Assembly (NCBI GenBank): GCA_963794185.1
Contig: CAWCDM010000023.1
Span: 1-64,000, forward strand
Direction of reading: 5' to 3'
Length of the DNA stretch: 64,000 bases
Source of the DNA: JAMXLO01 sp963794185
GTDB lineage: Bacteria > Pseudomonadota > Alphaproteobacteria > Acetobacterales > Acetobacteraceae
Position numbers and translations under genes: made by a program. Shown one piece after another: positions 38,986 through 47,830 of this stretch; position 1 is the stretch's first letter, and each line of letters starts with the position of its first letter. The notes beneath the pieces are model-generated. The model did no database searches and was not told the origin of the DNA. It worked only from the letters and a program-made list of their open reading frames with translations.

Positions 38986-40162
38986 TCAGCCCTTCGGTGG
39001 ACGCGCGCGCACCGCCTTCTCGTTCACGTCGATGCCCCAGCCAGGGCCGTTCGGCAATACGAACTCGCCGTTCTCGATGGTGGGAACCGTGACGTAAAAT
39101 TCGTCGCGCCAGGGCGCGCTGTCGATGTCGATCTCCATGACCCGGAAATTCGGCACGATCGCGCTGTAGGTGGCGCTGATCGCGCTGCACAGATGGCCGT
39201 AGAAGTTGTGCGGCGCGACGTTGATCTCGTACACGTCGGCCATCGACGCGATCTTCAGCGATTCATTCAGCCCGTTCCAGATCACATCGACGATGGCGAC
39301 GTCGGTCGCGTAGTTGTCGAAGAACGGCTTGAACTCGCGGCGACCGTGCAGCGTTTCGCAGGACGCGATCGGGCAGTGCGCGCCGCGCTTGATCTCGGCC
39401 AGCGCCGGCGCGTCGTGCGTGTCGATCTCCAGCCAGGTCAGGTTGATCGGCGCGACCGCATCGGCGATGCGTTTGAAGCCCTCGGTCTTGAAGTTGAAGT
39501 TGACGTCGAGATGGATGCCCATGTCGGGTCCGACGGCGGCGCGGATGGCGGAGAGCTGCTCGGTCACGCCGCGCAGCAGCCGGTTGTCCCAGTTCAGTTC
39601 GGGCCAGCCCGGCGTGCGGCCGAAGCCAGGCGTGTAGGAGACGAGTTTGCCGTTCTCGACCGGGATGATGTTGGTCTTCAGCGCGCGGAAGCCCGAGCCG
39701 CTTCACCTCCTCGGCGTGGCGCGCGAGGTCGTCGTAGCTGTTCAGTGGCGGCACGCCCATCAGTTGCGCGCTGCGCACACGGTAGGTGCCGAAATGCGAC
39801 CAGTAGACCGGGATGCGATCGCGGATCGGCCCGCCGAACAGCGCCGCGACCGGCACGCCGTAGGCCTTGCCGGTCACGTCCAGCAGCGCGTTCTCGATCG
39901 CCGCGATCGCCTGCTGGTTGATGCCGCCGCGCGACTGCCGGGTGATGACGTGCAGGTGCTGGGTGACCTGTTCGTAGCGGCGTGGATCGCGGCCGATCAG
40001 CACGGGGGAGAGGCCGCGGATCACGTCGGAGAGGCCGACAGAGCCGAAGCTCTCGTTGAATTCGGACCAGCCGATGATGCCGTCGTCGGTGGTGACCTTG
40101 AGGAACGAGAACATGCGCCAGCCGGCATCGGCCTGCAGCGTTTCGACGCGCCCGATCTTCAT
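38986..40162 (-). pseudogene. Mandelate racemase/muconate-lactonising (enolase superfamily) dehydratase, one frameshift
   Basis: Start ATG 40162 (MKIGRVETLQADAGWRMFSF). The N-terminal capping domain has DDGIIGWSEFNESFG and GGINQQAIAAIENALLDVTG. The barrel domain then gives metal ligands in HLDVNFNFKTEGF (Asp), WLEIDTHDAPALA (Glu) and CETLHGRREF (Glu), with the general base region NVAPHNFYGHL (His). This pattern fits acid-sugar dehydratases such as galactonate or fuconate dehydratase. The frame slips near 39690. The enzyme would remove water from an aldonic acid to a 2-keto-3-deoxy acid, which suits the dehydrogenases beside it. The substrate cannot be set from sequence alone. Confidence 0.82.
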
Positions 40163-40187
40163 GCAATGCCCCTTGAAGCTTCACCAC

Positions 40188-40232
40188 AAAGACGCAAAGG
40201 CACGAAGATGGGCTTTGTGCCTTTGCGTCTTT
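40188..40232. terminator. 16-bp hairpin, probable terminator
   Basis: AAAGACGCAAAGGCAC (40188-40203) pairs perfectly with GTGCCTTTGCGTCTTT (40217-40232) around a 13-base loop. It lies just beyond the permease-like remnant and before the dehydratase start. It resembles a widespread 'ACAAAGACGCAAAGGCACGAAG' repeat, so it may be mobile as well as terminating. Confidence 0.6.
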
Positions 40233-40241
40233 GTTGCGAAT

Positions 40242-40371
40242 TTATTCTTTGACGGCCCCGGTCATCGACGACACGTAGGTACTCGACGAAGAACGAATAG
40301 ATCGGCGCCAGCGGCACCGACGAGACGAAATTCTTGCGGCCGTTCCGAGTGGAAGCGCGGGCCATGGTCAT
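40242..40371 (-). pseudogene. Possible C-terminal remnant of a MalG-type sugar ABC permease
   Basis: A short segment reads MARASTRNGRKNFVSSVPLA and PIYSFFVEYL, then, one base out of frame, SSMTGAVKE and a stop at 40242. The end resembles the 'LTAGAVKG' terminus of MalG-family permeases preceded by a hydrophobic helix. If correct, a sugar transporter once belonged to this cluster and was deleted. The fragment is only about 40 residues, so the assignment is weak. Confidence 0.3.
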
Positions 40372-40392
40372 GTTGGACGCCCCTTTATCCAA

Positions 40393-40479
40393 CGTCATGG
40401 CCGGCGCAGGCGGGCCATCCACGTCTTTCTATGTGCCGCAACCAAAGTCGTGGATGGCGGGCCTGCGCCCGCCATGACG
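40393..40479. repeat. REP-like palindromic repeat
   Basis: CGTCATGGCCGGCGCAGGCG at the left is mirrored by GATGGCGGGCCTGCGCCCGC...CATGACG at the right. It belongs to the same class as 20208-20294 and shares CGTGGATGGC with 59325-59358. It separates the dehydratase and ThDP-enzyme genes. Confidence 0.65.
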
Positions 40480-40517
40480 CGCGACGAGTGGCAGGCAATC
40501 GCCCGCCACGACTCATG

Positions 40518-42143
40518 TCAGAACTTCGAAACCCGCGTCTCCTTCGCGGTGATGAACTCGAGCAGCGCCGGCTTGCCTTGTTCCGTCTGCTCGATGCCTC
40601 GCTGGATCGCCGCCTTGATCTGGCCGGGATCCGTCACGCGCTCGCCATAGCCGCCGAACGCCTTCGCCATGTCGGCGTAGTTGCCGGAGATGTCGGTCGA
40701 GCGGTACTTCTCGGTCGACACCGGCATCACCTTCAGCTCGATCGCCATGGAGAAGTTGTTCATCAGGCAGGACAGGATGGGGATGCGCTCGCGCACCGCG
40801 GTCTCGAAGTCCATGCCGGTGAACCCGATCGCCGCATCGCCCCAGAAGTTGATGCAGAGTTTCTCCGGCTTTGCCAGCTTGGCCCCCATCGCCAGGCCGA
40901 GCCCCATGCCGAGCTGCGTGGTCTTGCCCCATCCGATATAGGACATCGGTTCGGAGGAAACCCAGAACGGCGAGATCTGATCGCGCGGGCTGCCGGCGTC
41001 GTGCGTGATGATGGTGTTGTTCGGGTCGGTGCTCTGCATCAATTCCCAAATGACGCGATACGGGCTGATCGGCGCCTCGTTTGAATTGAGCAGCGGCTTC
41101 CACTGCGCCATCCACTCTGCCCGGACCTCGGTGATCTCGCGCACCACCGCGCCGGTGTCGCGGTTCGACTTGATGGTCTGCTTCAGTTCGCCGATCAGCG
41201 CATCAAGCGTCAGCGCCGCATCGCCCACCAGGCCGACAGCGGCGGGCACGTCCTTGTTGAGGTGGTTCGGATCCAGCGTGGCGTGGATGAACTTCTTCCC
41301 TTTTGGGAACTTGATGCCGAAGTTGGTTTCGGTGAACGAGCAGCCGATGCCGATGATCAAATCGGAATTGGCGACGAAGTGGTGTACCGTCTGGGGCACC
41401 GCGTTGCCGCCCGAGCCGAGCGACAGCGGATGGTTTTCTGGGAACGAACTCTTGCCGCCCAGGCTGGTGGTGACCGGCGCGCCGAGCAGTTCGGCGAATG
41501 CGCGAAGCTGCGGCCACGCCTCGGCCCAATGCACGCCGGTGCCGGCGTAGATCACGGGCCGCTTGGCCGCCAGGATCGCCTCCGCCGCGCGGCGCACATC
41601 CGCCGGGTCGGGCGCATAGCGCACGTGGCTGACCGGCGTGTAGTCGAGATCGCCGATCTCCTCGCCCCAGATATCGGTGGGGATCTCCACGATCGCTGGA
41701 CCGCTGCGGCCGTTGCGCAGGTTGTTGAAGGCGCGCCGCAGGACGTTGGCGATTTCCCCCGGCACGATCACATGCTCGGCGATCTTCGACACGCCGCGCA
41801 TCTCGCGCGAGGCGCTGAAGTTCGGATCGACATTCGCGATGCGCCGCGGATAGCCCTGCGGGATGACCAGCAGCGGCACGGACTCGGCGTAGGACTGGGC
41901 GACGCCGCCATAGGCGTTCTCGCTGCCGGGGCCGTGCTGCATGCAGAACGCGCCGATCTTGCGGCCCGAGGTGACGCGGGAGATCGCGTCCGCCATGTGC
42001 AGGCCGATCCGCTCCTGGCGGACGATGATCGGGCGGATATCGGCTGCCGCGGCGTATTCCAGCAGGTGGTTGACCGGGTAGCCGCAGAGGATCTCGATCC
42101 CCTCGCGCTTCATGATTTCAGCAACTGCCTGGCCGACCTTCAT
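40518..42143 (-). CDS. Thiamine diphosphate-dependent enzyme (acetolactate synthase-like)
   Basis: Start ATG 42143 (MKVGQAVAEIMKREGIEILC) begins the pyrimidine-binding domain with the activating Glu in PIIVRQERIGLHMADAISRV. A central Rossmann-like domain follows. The ThDP-binding box is INFWGDAAIGFTGMDFETAV to LSCLMNNFSMA, the GD...NN motif. Length (541 aa) is normal for acetohydroxyacid synthase, glyoxylate carboligase, oxalyl-CoA decarboxylase and related enzymes; I cannot choose among these. It cleaves or joins C-C bonds next to a keto group. Placement upstream of an acid-sugar dehydratase and a hydroxyacid dehydrogenase suggests it handles the resulting keto acid. Intact, unlike its downstream neighbours. 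Confidence 0.88.
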   Translation of the reverse strand: MKVGQAVAEIMKREGIEILCGYPVNHLLEYAAAADIRPIIVRQERIGLHMADAISRVTSGRKIGAFCMQHGPGSENAYGGVAQSYAESVPLLVIPQGYPRRIANVDPNFSASREMRGVSKIAEHVIVPGEIANVLRRAFNNLRNGRSGPAIVEIPTDIWGEEIGDLDYTPVSHVRYAPDPADVRRAAEAILAAKRPVIYAGTGVHWAEAWPQLRAFAELLGAPVTTSLGGKSSFPENHPLSLGSGGNAVPQTVHHFVANSDLIIGIGCSFTETNFGIKFPKGKKFIHATLDPNHLNKDVPAAVGLVGDAALTLDALIGELKQTIKSNRDTGAVVREITEVRAEWMAQWKPLLNSNEAPISPYRVIWELMQSTDPNNTIITHDAGSPRDQISPFWVSSEPMSYIGWGKTTQLGMGLGLAMGAKLAKPEKLCINFWGDAAIGFTGMDFETAVRERIPILSCLMNNFSMAIELKVMPVSTEKYRSTDISGNYADMAKAFGGYGERVTDPGQIKAAIQRGIEQTEQGKPALLEFITAKETRVSKF

Positions 42144-42260
42144 CGCTTTCGTTCCCTCTCTGTGGGGTTGCTCGCCAACGGCGGGCCGGCCGGTTGCTGC
42201 CGGGACGCCCTGTGCGGTCAGGGTAGGACCCGCGCCGACCGGTGGCAACGGGCGGGACGG

Positions 42261-43241
42261 TCACCCGGCGGGCTCGGGCGCAACCGATGCATCGACCCGG
42301 GCGACAAGTGCGGCCGGCAGCGGCCCCGCCTCGGCGGCGGCCACGCATTCGGCCAGTTCCTCCCGGTTCTTCACGCCCAGCACCAGCGTGTCGATGTCGA
42401 GCGACAATGCATAGCGGTGCGCGATCACCGCCGGATTGGCGCCCAGTTCGGAACAAAGGCGGCGGAAGCCGGCGGCGCGCGCGTAGTCGCGGACCTCGGG
42501 ATGCTCGTCCGGCAGCGGGCGGTCGATCGCGGCTGTCAGCGCACCGGCCTGCACGGCTCGAATCCCCATGACGCCGACGCCGTTGGCGTGCGCCGCCGCC
42601 ATCACCGCCCGCGGCTTCGCCGGCCCGTCGAAGAACTTCAGCCCGCCGGGCGAGTCCAGCAGGTTGGCGATGCACTGCACGGCGGCCGGGGCAGGGCGCT
42701 CGTTCAGCAGTCTGATGATGGTGTCGGGATGGCCGATGCCGGTCAGCCCCCAAGCGCCAATCAGCCCCTCGGCCGCCAGTCGCTCGAACACCGGACGGAC
42801 ATGCGCGACGAACATCGGGTAGGGCGTCATGCGGCTGGCGGCGTCGCGCCATCCCGCCATAAAGGCCTCGTCCGGCACCACGTTCGAATGCAGGAAGAAC
42901 ACGTCGAGCCGCGACACGCGAAGGCGTCGCAGGCTGGCCTCGATCGAGCGGCGCAGGATCGCTTCGATCTCGCCGGGCGGCGGGTTGCCGAGGTTGCACT
43001 TGCTGGTGACGCGCACACCGGCGGGCAGTGTGCCGCCGAACGCTTCGCCCACGACCTCCTCGGCCTTGCCGTCGCCGTAGCGGGGGGCGAGATCGAGCAG
43101 GGTGATCCCGCCGGCGACCGCGGCGTGCACGGTGGCGACGCATTCGTCGAACGTGGTCGGGCCCCAGAGCATGCCGAGGCCGCCGCCGCCGAGGGTCAGG
43201 GTGGAGACGGGCGCGAGGGAACCGAACGTGTGCTGCTGCAT
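42261..43241 (-). CDS. Aldo/keto reductase family protein
   Basis: Intact 326 residues beginning MQQHTFGSLAPVSTLTLGGG. The TIM-barrel catalytic features include Asp/Tyr in LLDLAPRYGDGKAEEVVGEA, Lys in VRVTSKCNLG, and His in RLDVFFLHSNVV. The NADPH-binding tail region is DIDTLVLGVKNREELAECV. It resembles the L-galactose/L-fucose dehydrogenase-like AKRs. Such enzymes oxidise or reduce sugars and aldehydes. It is the first gene of the minus-strand sugar-acid run, 118 bp upstream of the ThDP enzyme. The gap 43242-43442 upstream holds no gene and probably its promoter together with that of the divergent metallopeptidase. Confidence 0.88.
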   Translation of the reverse strand: MQQHTFGSLAPVSTLTLGGGGLGMLWGPTTFDECVATVHAAVAGGITLLDLAPRYGDGKAEEVVGEAFGGTLPAGVRVTSKCNLGNPPPGEIEAILRRSIEASLRRLRVSRLDVFFLHSNVVPDEAFMAGWRDAASRMTPYPMFVAHVRPVFERLAAEGLIGAWGLTGIGHPDTIIRLLNERPAPAAVQCIANLLDSPGGLKFFDGPAKPRAVMAAAHANGVGVMGIRAVQAGALTAAIDRPLPDEHPEVRDYARAAGFRRLCSELGANPAVIAHRYALSLDIDTLVLGVKNREELAECVAAAEAGPLPAALVARVDASVAPEPAG

Positions 43242-43442
43242 GGGAGGCCTCCAGGTTCGGGAGCGGGGGCGAAGTGTGCGTATCCAGGGGGTGGGGGCGT
43301 CAAGGCGGGGCGCGTGCGCCTTGCGCCCCGCTGTTCTGCTGCGTCGGTCTCAATCCGAAGTGACCCGTCGGGCCATGCGACGCGAAGCGGTTGACCGCAC
43401 GCAGAATTAACGGCAATGAAACAAGAATAGGGGAAATATGAA

Positions 43443-45007
43443 GTGCACAAAGGCTTTCACGGATCCATTCGCGACGGAGTGCCACTGGACTCCGCAGACG
43501 CTTTCGTTTCAGGCATCGGCGACGCAGCGGCGATCACAGCGCCACCCACCGCGCCTGACCCCCTGGAAGGCGTCAGATGGGCGAGCAATGCCATAACCTG
43601 GAGTTTCGCAACCGCCAATCTGCCTGGACAGCCCGTCAATTTCACCGGCGCCATGACCGGCCTCTTCGCCGCGCTGGTCCAAAAAGCCGTTCTGATGTGG
43701 CAGTCGGTCGCCGATATATCACTGACACAGGTGGCGGACAGCTCCGCTTCCGACATCCGCATCGGCTTTGAAGCTCTGTCGGGCAACGCTCTTGGCCTGA
43801 CCAATTGGTCCTCGTCCGGTGGAAGCTTCTCGACCGATGTCACGGTCGGTGTGGAAGACCCCGGTCTCCATGGCGTGACATTGTTGCCCGACGGCGACGT
43901 GGTGTACAGCGGCTTGGTTTCGGTGTTCTTTCAGGTCATCGCTCACGAGCTGGGCCATGCGCTCGGGCTGGCGCACAATCTGATCGACAGCCAGGCGGTG
44001 ATGCAGCCGAACGCGACAGCGCTCAATCGCAGCATCGATCCGAATGACGTGGCCGGTATGCAACTGCTTTACGGCCCGAGTACATCGGGCAGTCCGCATC
44101 TCGGCATCACCGACAGCGGGCCTGATTCGTTCGACATGGCTCCGGGTGCGTCCATCAATCCGTTCACGGACCTGATGGTGTCGGACGGCGTCGCACTGAA
44201 CGAGACGGTGACGGTGACGGTGACCGGCGATGGCACCCTGCGCGATCCGACCGCTGGCACTGATGAGTCGTTCGTGAACGGCGTGTTCAGGGAGACGGGG
44301 GTGTCAACCTGCAGTCGGTGGACGAGGCCCAGTTGATTCTCAACCGGCTTGTCTATACTGCCGGCCCGAGCGGTCACGCGAGTTTTACGGTCGAGGTCGA
44401 CAATTCGCTCGATCAGGCAGCGGTGAACAACAACGTGCCCGGTGCTGGCCTTGCAGTCTTTGACACGACAACCGCACAGGCAGTGCCGGCGATCGGTCAG
44501 CCCTATGCCGGACCGGTGGCAGGCCTGAACAGCCAGTATATCAACGTCACCGCTGACAGCCTGAACATCAGCGCCAGCACACCCGGTTGGTTCATTCATA
44601 GCGGCAGCGGCACCGATGCGCTTGCAGTCAGCAGCGGCACGAACGTGCTGGACGGCGGCACCGGATCGAACTTCCTGACCGGTGGCATTGGGGCAGATAC
44701 ATTCTTTGTGGATGATCGCGGAGCGACTGCCGACATCTGGAGCACTGTGGTTGGCTTTCATACCGGCGATTCCGCGACGATCTGGGGCGTCACGCCTCAG
44801 GACTTCGGCCTCGCATTTGTGGACGGCCAGGGCGCGGCTGGCTTCACTGGCCTGACGCTGCATGCCACGGCGTTCGGCAAGCCGACGGCATCTCTGACGT
44901 TGGCCGGCTTTACCCGGGCCGACATTTCAAACGGGCGCATTTCAGTCCAGTTCGGCACCGATCCCGCGAGCGGCAGCGCGTTCATGTTCATCCACGCGAA
45001 CGGTTGA
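43443..45007 (+). pseudogene. M10-type metallopeptidase with RTX-like C terminus, one frameshift
   Basis: The zinc-binding site IAHELGHALGLAHNLID matches the metzincin motif HExxHxxGxxH, and the Met-turn region follows in QAVMQPNATALNRSIDPNDV. No signal peptide is seen at MHKGFHGSIRDGVPLDSADA, as expected for serralysin-like proteins exported by type I secretion. After a slip near 44300 the C-terminal part has one RTX-like turn set, GGTGSNFLTGGIGADTFFVD, and a beta-rich end with VQFGTDPASGSAFMFIHANG. Serralysins are secreted proteases stabilised by Ca2+-binding RTX repeats, although only a minimal repeat is present here. No type I exporter genes lie nearby. It is divergent from the aldo/keto reductase. 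Confidence 0.78.
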
Positions 45008-45065
45008 GGGGCGGTCTCCAGATTTCCTGATGCAGGGAGCTCGCTGGTGGGGGCGGAAACTATCA

Positions 45066-47105
45066 TCAGGCGGACAACACCCACCGCATCGCCGGCTTTG
45101 CCAGCCGGCGCAATGCAAAGGCGGATTTCGAGACCCGGGCATTGCGCAGCAGTTTCAAGGTGATCTGGGTCCGCAGATGCCCGTTGGGCATCGCCGCCGC
45201 CGCCTCGGCCATCTCCGCCCATGCGGCATCGATGGTGGCATTGTCACCCTCGATCAACGCGCTGCGGTAACGCACGAGCGTATGGCGGAACAGCCTGCCC
45301 ATGATGGTAGTGTCGTGCTGCGCCAGGAAGCGGATCTCGGCCCATGCCTCGGCAAGCGCCGCCGGTTCGCCGAGCTTGATGGCTTCCTCGTATTCGCGGA
45401 TGGCATGTTCGCGAAACCGCGGAACGATGAGGTCGCGGGCGTAGTAGTGGTAGCGGACCCGGGTGGGATCGTCGGGGAACATCTCGAGCAGCTTGCGGGT
45501 GTAGATCGCCCGGCTTCGCGTCATGCGGGGTGTGTACGAGACCGAGCCCGGATAGATCCGCCATTTCGACAACGCCATGTCCAGGTAGATATTGTCATAG
45601 CCGGCGCGGAATATTCTCAGGAACAGGTCGTCGTCCTCGTAGCCGCTCAGTCGTTCGTCGAAGCCGCCGACCGCGTCGAAGGCCTTGCGGTTGATCAGCG
45701 CCGCGGATGGTAGCACGAACATATCTTCGCCAATACAATCGTGAATATGACGCTTCGGATGCTTCGCCTCGAGCGTGCCGAGGAAGCACCGGCTCGCCAG
45801 TTCGCCATCCTCGTTGACCTCATCGAGGTTCGAATAGACCCAGCCGAGGGGCGGAGCGGATCGCCGCCGGAACGGCTTCACCAACTCTTCCAAGTGGTTC
45901 TCGTACCAGACGTCGTCCTGATCCAGCAGCGCGACCAACTCGCTGGTCGACTCGCGAATGCCGAGATTGCGTGCCGAGGACTGCCCGCCATTGGGCTTGT
46001 GCAGCAGTCTGATCGGATGGTTGCGCGCGAACCGCTCGACTATGGCCCGGCCGGCACCATTGTCGGTCGAGCCATCGTCGACCACGATGATCTCGGCTGG
46101 CGGCACGGTCTGGTGCAGGACGCTCGTCAATGTCTCTTCGATATAGCGAGCACCATTGTAGAGCGGGATGATGGCAGCGATGCTGGGCCGCGGCGCGGGC
46201 CACGAAACCGCTGCCTGCATGCCTGCGACCGGCGCCGCCTCCGCGGCATCGAGCTGGGCAATCGCGTCCTTGCCTTCATAGACGATCTCGGTCAGCAGCG
46301 ATAAGCGTGCCGCCTGTGCGTCGGCCTCGGACATGACCAGCCGCCTGCGTTCCAGCCAGACGAGGAATTCGATGCTTTCGGCGGGCTCGATCGAGCGGAT
46401 CGCCCAATCCGTGTGGCCGAGCAGATTGAGTTCGAGCATCACCAGGGCGAAGCACTTCGGGGTGAAGACCCAGGCGTGCGTGTCGCAGTACGGTGCAGCA
46501 GGGTCTTCATTGGCGGTGTCGTACTCGCGCTGTGCATCGAAGATCGAGTTGACAAGCCGGAATGGCGCGGCGTTGCCGACATGCTGCCAACCGATGTCCC
46601 CATCGCGCATGGTAAAATAGGCGCCCTGGTTGAAGAACGTCCGCCGCTGGTGGCGTGTGCGCCCCTGCACATGGGCATCGACCAGGTCGCCCGTCATGGT
46701 GAGCGGCTGAAAGAAGTCGAAGCAAACGCGCCTGTCGGGCAGCGCCAGCGCCAGGACCCCATCCGGCCGCAGCAGGGTGGCGGCGCTTTTGAAGAAGCCG
46801 ATCAGGTCGGGAAAATGCTCGCCGACATGTGAGGCGATCAGCCCGTCGAACTGCCCGTGCAGGTCCTGCGGGATCAGGGCGGTGAGCGGACCGTCTTGCC
46901 AGACATAGTCGACCGCCTCGATCCGATCGACCGTCGTGACACCGAGCGCGCCGTATTTCTTCAACAGATCATCGCGACTGGCATGGTCGATCGTGGTGGT
47001 ATTCCACCCGTCCGCCTTCGCCGCGACGGGATTGTAGCTCGGCCCAAGCTCGATCAGGCGCATGGACCGATCGAAGTGGCTGCGGATGAGTTCTTCTCGC
47101 GTCAT
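45066..47105 (-). CDS. Bifunctional methyltransferase-glycosyltransferase family 2 protein (679 aa)
   Basis: Two domains are fused. Residues about 1-250 hold a class I methyltransferase-like domain: MRLIELGPSYNPVAAKADGW, then DGLIASHVGEHFPDLIGFFK and LLRPDGVLALALPDRRVCFD. Residues about 309-560 hold a GT-A glycosyltransferase 2 domain: PSIAAIIPLYNGARYIEETL, EIIVVDDGSTDNGAG, ALLDQDDVWYENHLEELVKP, GYEDDDLFLRI. A helical tail follows. The DQD is the metal-binding DxD equivalent and EDD the likely catalytic base region. It probably transfers a sugar to a surface polysaccharide or glycolipid and methylates a sugar or the product. Intact. Converges with the metallopeptidase, 58 bp apart. Confidence 0.88.
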   Translation of the reverse strand: MTREELIRSHFDRSMRLIELGPSYNPVAAKADGWNTTTIDHASRDDLLKKYGALGVTTVDRIEAVDYVWQDGPLTALIPQDLHGQFDGLIASHVGEHFPDLIGFFKSAATLLRPDGVLALALPDRRVCFDFFQPLTMTGDLVDAHVQGRTRHQRRTFFNQGAYFTMRDGDIGWQHVGNAAPFRLVNSIFDAQREYDTANEDPAAPYCDTHAWVFTPKCFALVMLELNLLGHTDWAIRSIEPAESIEFLVWLERRRLVMSEADAQAARLSLLTEIVYEGKDAIAQLDAAEAAPVAGMQAAVSWPAPRPSIAAIIPLYNGARYIEETLTSVLHQTVPPAEIIVVDDGSTDNGAGRAIVERFARNHPIRLLHKPNGGQSSARNLGIRESTSELVALLDQDDVWYENHLEELVKPFRRRSAPPLGWVYSNLDEVNEDGELASRCFLGTLEAKHPKRHIHDCIGEDMFVLPSAALINRKAFDAVGGFDERLSGYEDDDLFLRIFRAGYDNIYLDMALSKWRIYPGSVSYTPRMTRSRAIYTRKLLEMFPDDPTRVRYHYYARDLIVPRFREHAIREYEEAIKLGEPAALAEAWAEIRFLAQHDTTIMGRLFRHTLVRYRSALIEGDNATIDAAWAEMAEAAAAMPNGHLRTQITLKLLRNARVSKSAFALRRLAKPAMRWVLSA

Positions 47106-47283
47106 GGTGTCTTTCTGAGGTTCGGAACGGTCCGCGGAAAGGCTATGCCAGCCGTGATCGGGCCTGAAAAGACGGGACGTTCACTTTTGTGTGCGCCCAT
47201 CGCTCGGCCGGGGGGCGCCTGTACCCCGTCGGGTTCCTTGCATTTCCGCCGCCCGCGCCTTCATTTAGAGTGCAACCCGGGGC

Positions 47284-47392
47284 GGGGCAGCCAGGAGGAG
47301 GGCAGTGGCCGAATTCGAACCGTGGACCAAGGAACGCGGGGCAGCCAGGAGCACGGACGGTGGCCGGATTCGAGCCGTGGACGAAGGAGCGC
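47284..47392. repeat. 54/55-bp imperfect tandem duplication over the fdsG start
   Basis: Unit 1 (47284-47337) and unit 2 (47338-47392) both read GGGGCAGCCAGGAG...GTGGCC...TTCGA.CCGTGGAC.AAGGA.CGC. Each holds a ribosome site, a GTG start and the first codons of FdsG. The spacing between the two GTG codons is 55 bp, so the first copy is out of frame with the gene body. Confidence 0.85.
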
Positions 47393-47830
47393 GGGGCGGC
47401 GATCATCGCGTCGGAGGCGACGCGTGAAGGCGCTACGCTGCCGATCCTGCACGCCCTGCAGGAGGTGTTCGGCTATATCCACGCCGAGGCCGTGCCGATG
47501 ATCGCCGAGACGCTGAACCTCACGCGTGCCGAGGTGCACGGCGTGGTCAGTTTCTACCATGACTTCCGCCGCCACCCGCCGGGACGTCATGTGCTGCTGC
47601 TATGCCGCGCCGAGGCCTGCCAGTCGCTGGGCGCCGATGCGCTGGCCTCGCACGTGCGTGAGCGGCTTGGCGTGGACTGGCACGAGACGACCGGCGACGG
47701 CGCCGTGACCCTGCAGCCGGTGTTCTGCCTCGGCCTGTGCGCCGTCGGCCCTTCCGCGATGCTGGACGGCAACCCGCTGGGACGGCTCGACAGCACGCGC
47801 ATCGACGCCGCACTGGATCGGGCACGATGA
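47360..47830 (+). CDS. fdsG: NAD-dependent formate dehydrogenase gamma subunit (FdsG, NuoE-like)
   Basis: A GTG start at 47360 with AGGAG about 9 bases upstream gives MAGFEPWTKERGAAIIAS. The protein has the NuoE/HoxE fold with a [2Fe-2S] site from CRAEACQ and FCLGLCAVGP, and the helical region TLPILHALQEVFGYIHAEAV. It passes electrons within the cytosolic formate dehydrogenase complex to FdsB and NAD+. A longer upstream frame exists but reads through the duplicated start region, so it is not preferred. Its stop overlaps the fdsB ATG (ATGA), indicating translational coupling. Length 156 aa matches FdsG. Confidence 0.9.
   Translation: MAGFEPWTKERGAAIIASEATREGATLPILHALQEVFGYIHAEAVPMIAETLNLTRAEVHGVVSFYHDFRRHPPGRHVLLLCRAEACQSLGADALASHVRERLGVDWHETTGDGAVTLQPVFCLGLCAVGPSAMLDGNPLGRLDSTRIDAALDRAR

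Noticed and set aside
41262..43394. 710-codon plus-strand frame
   Set aside because: It lies antisense to the ThDP enzyme and aldo/keto reductase, both of which carry catalytic motifs. Its composition is that of a shadow frame.
47189..47359. Upstream extension of the FdsG frame
   Set aside because: It reads through the tandemly duplicated start region and gives a Gly/Pro/Arg-rich leader unlike FdsG. GTG 47360 has its own ribosome site.
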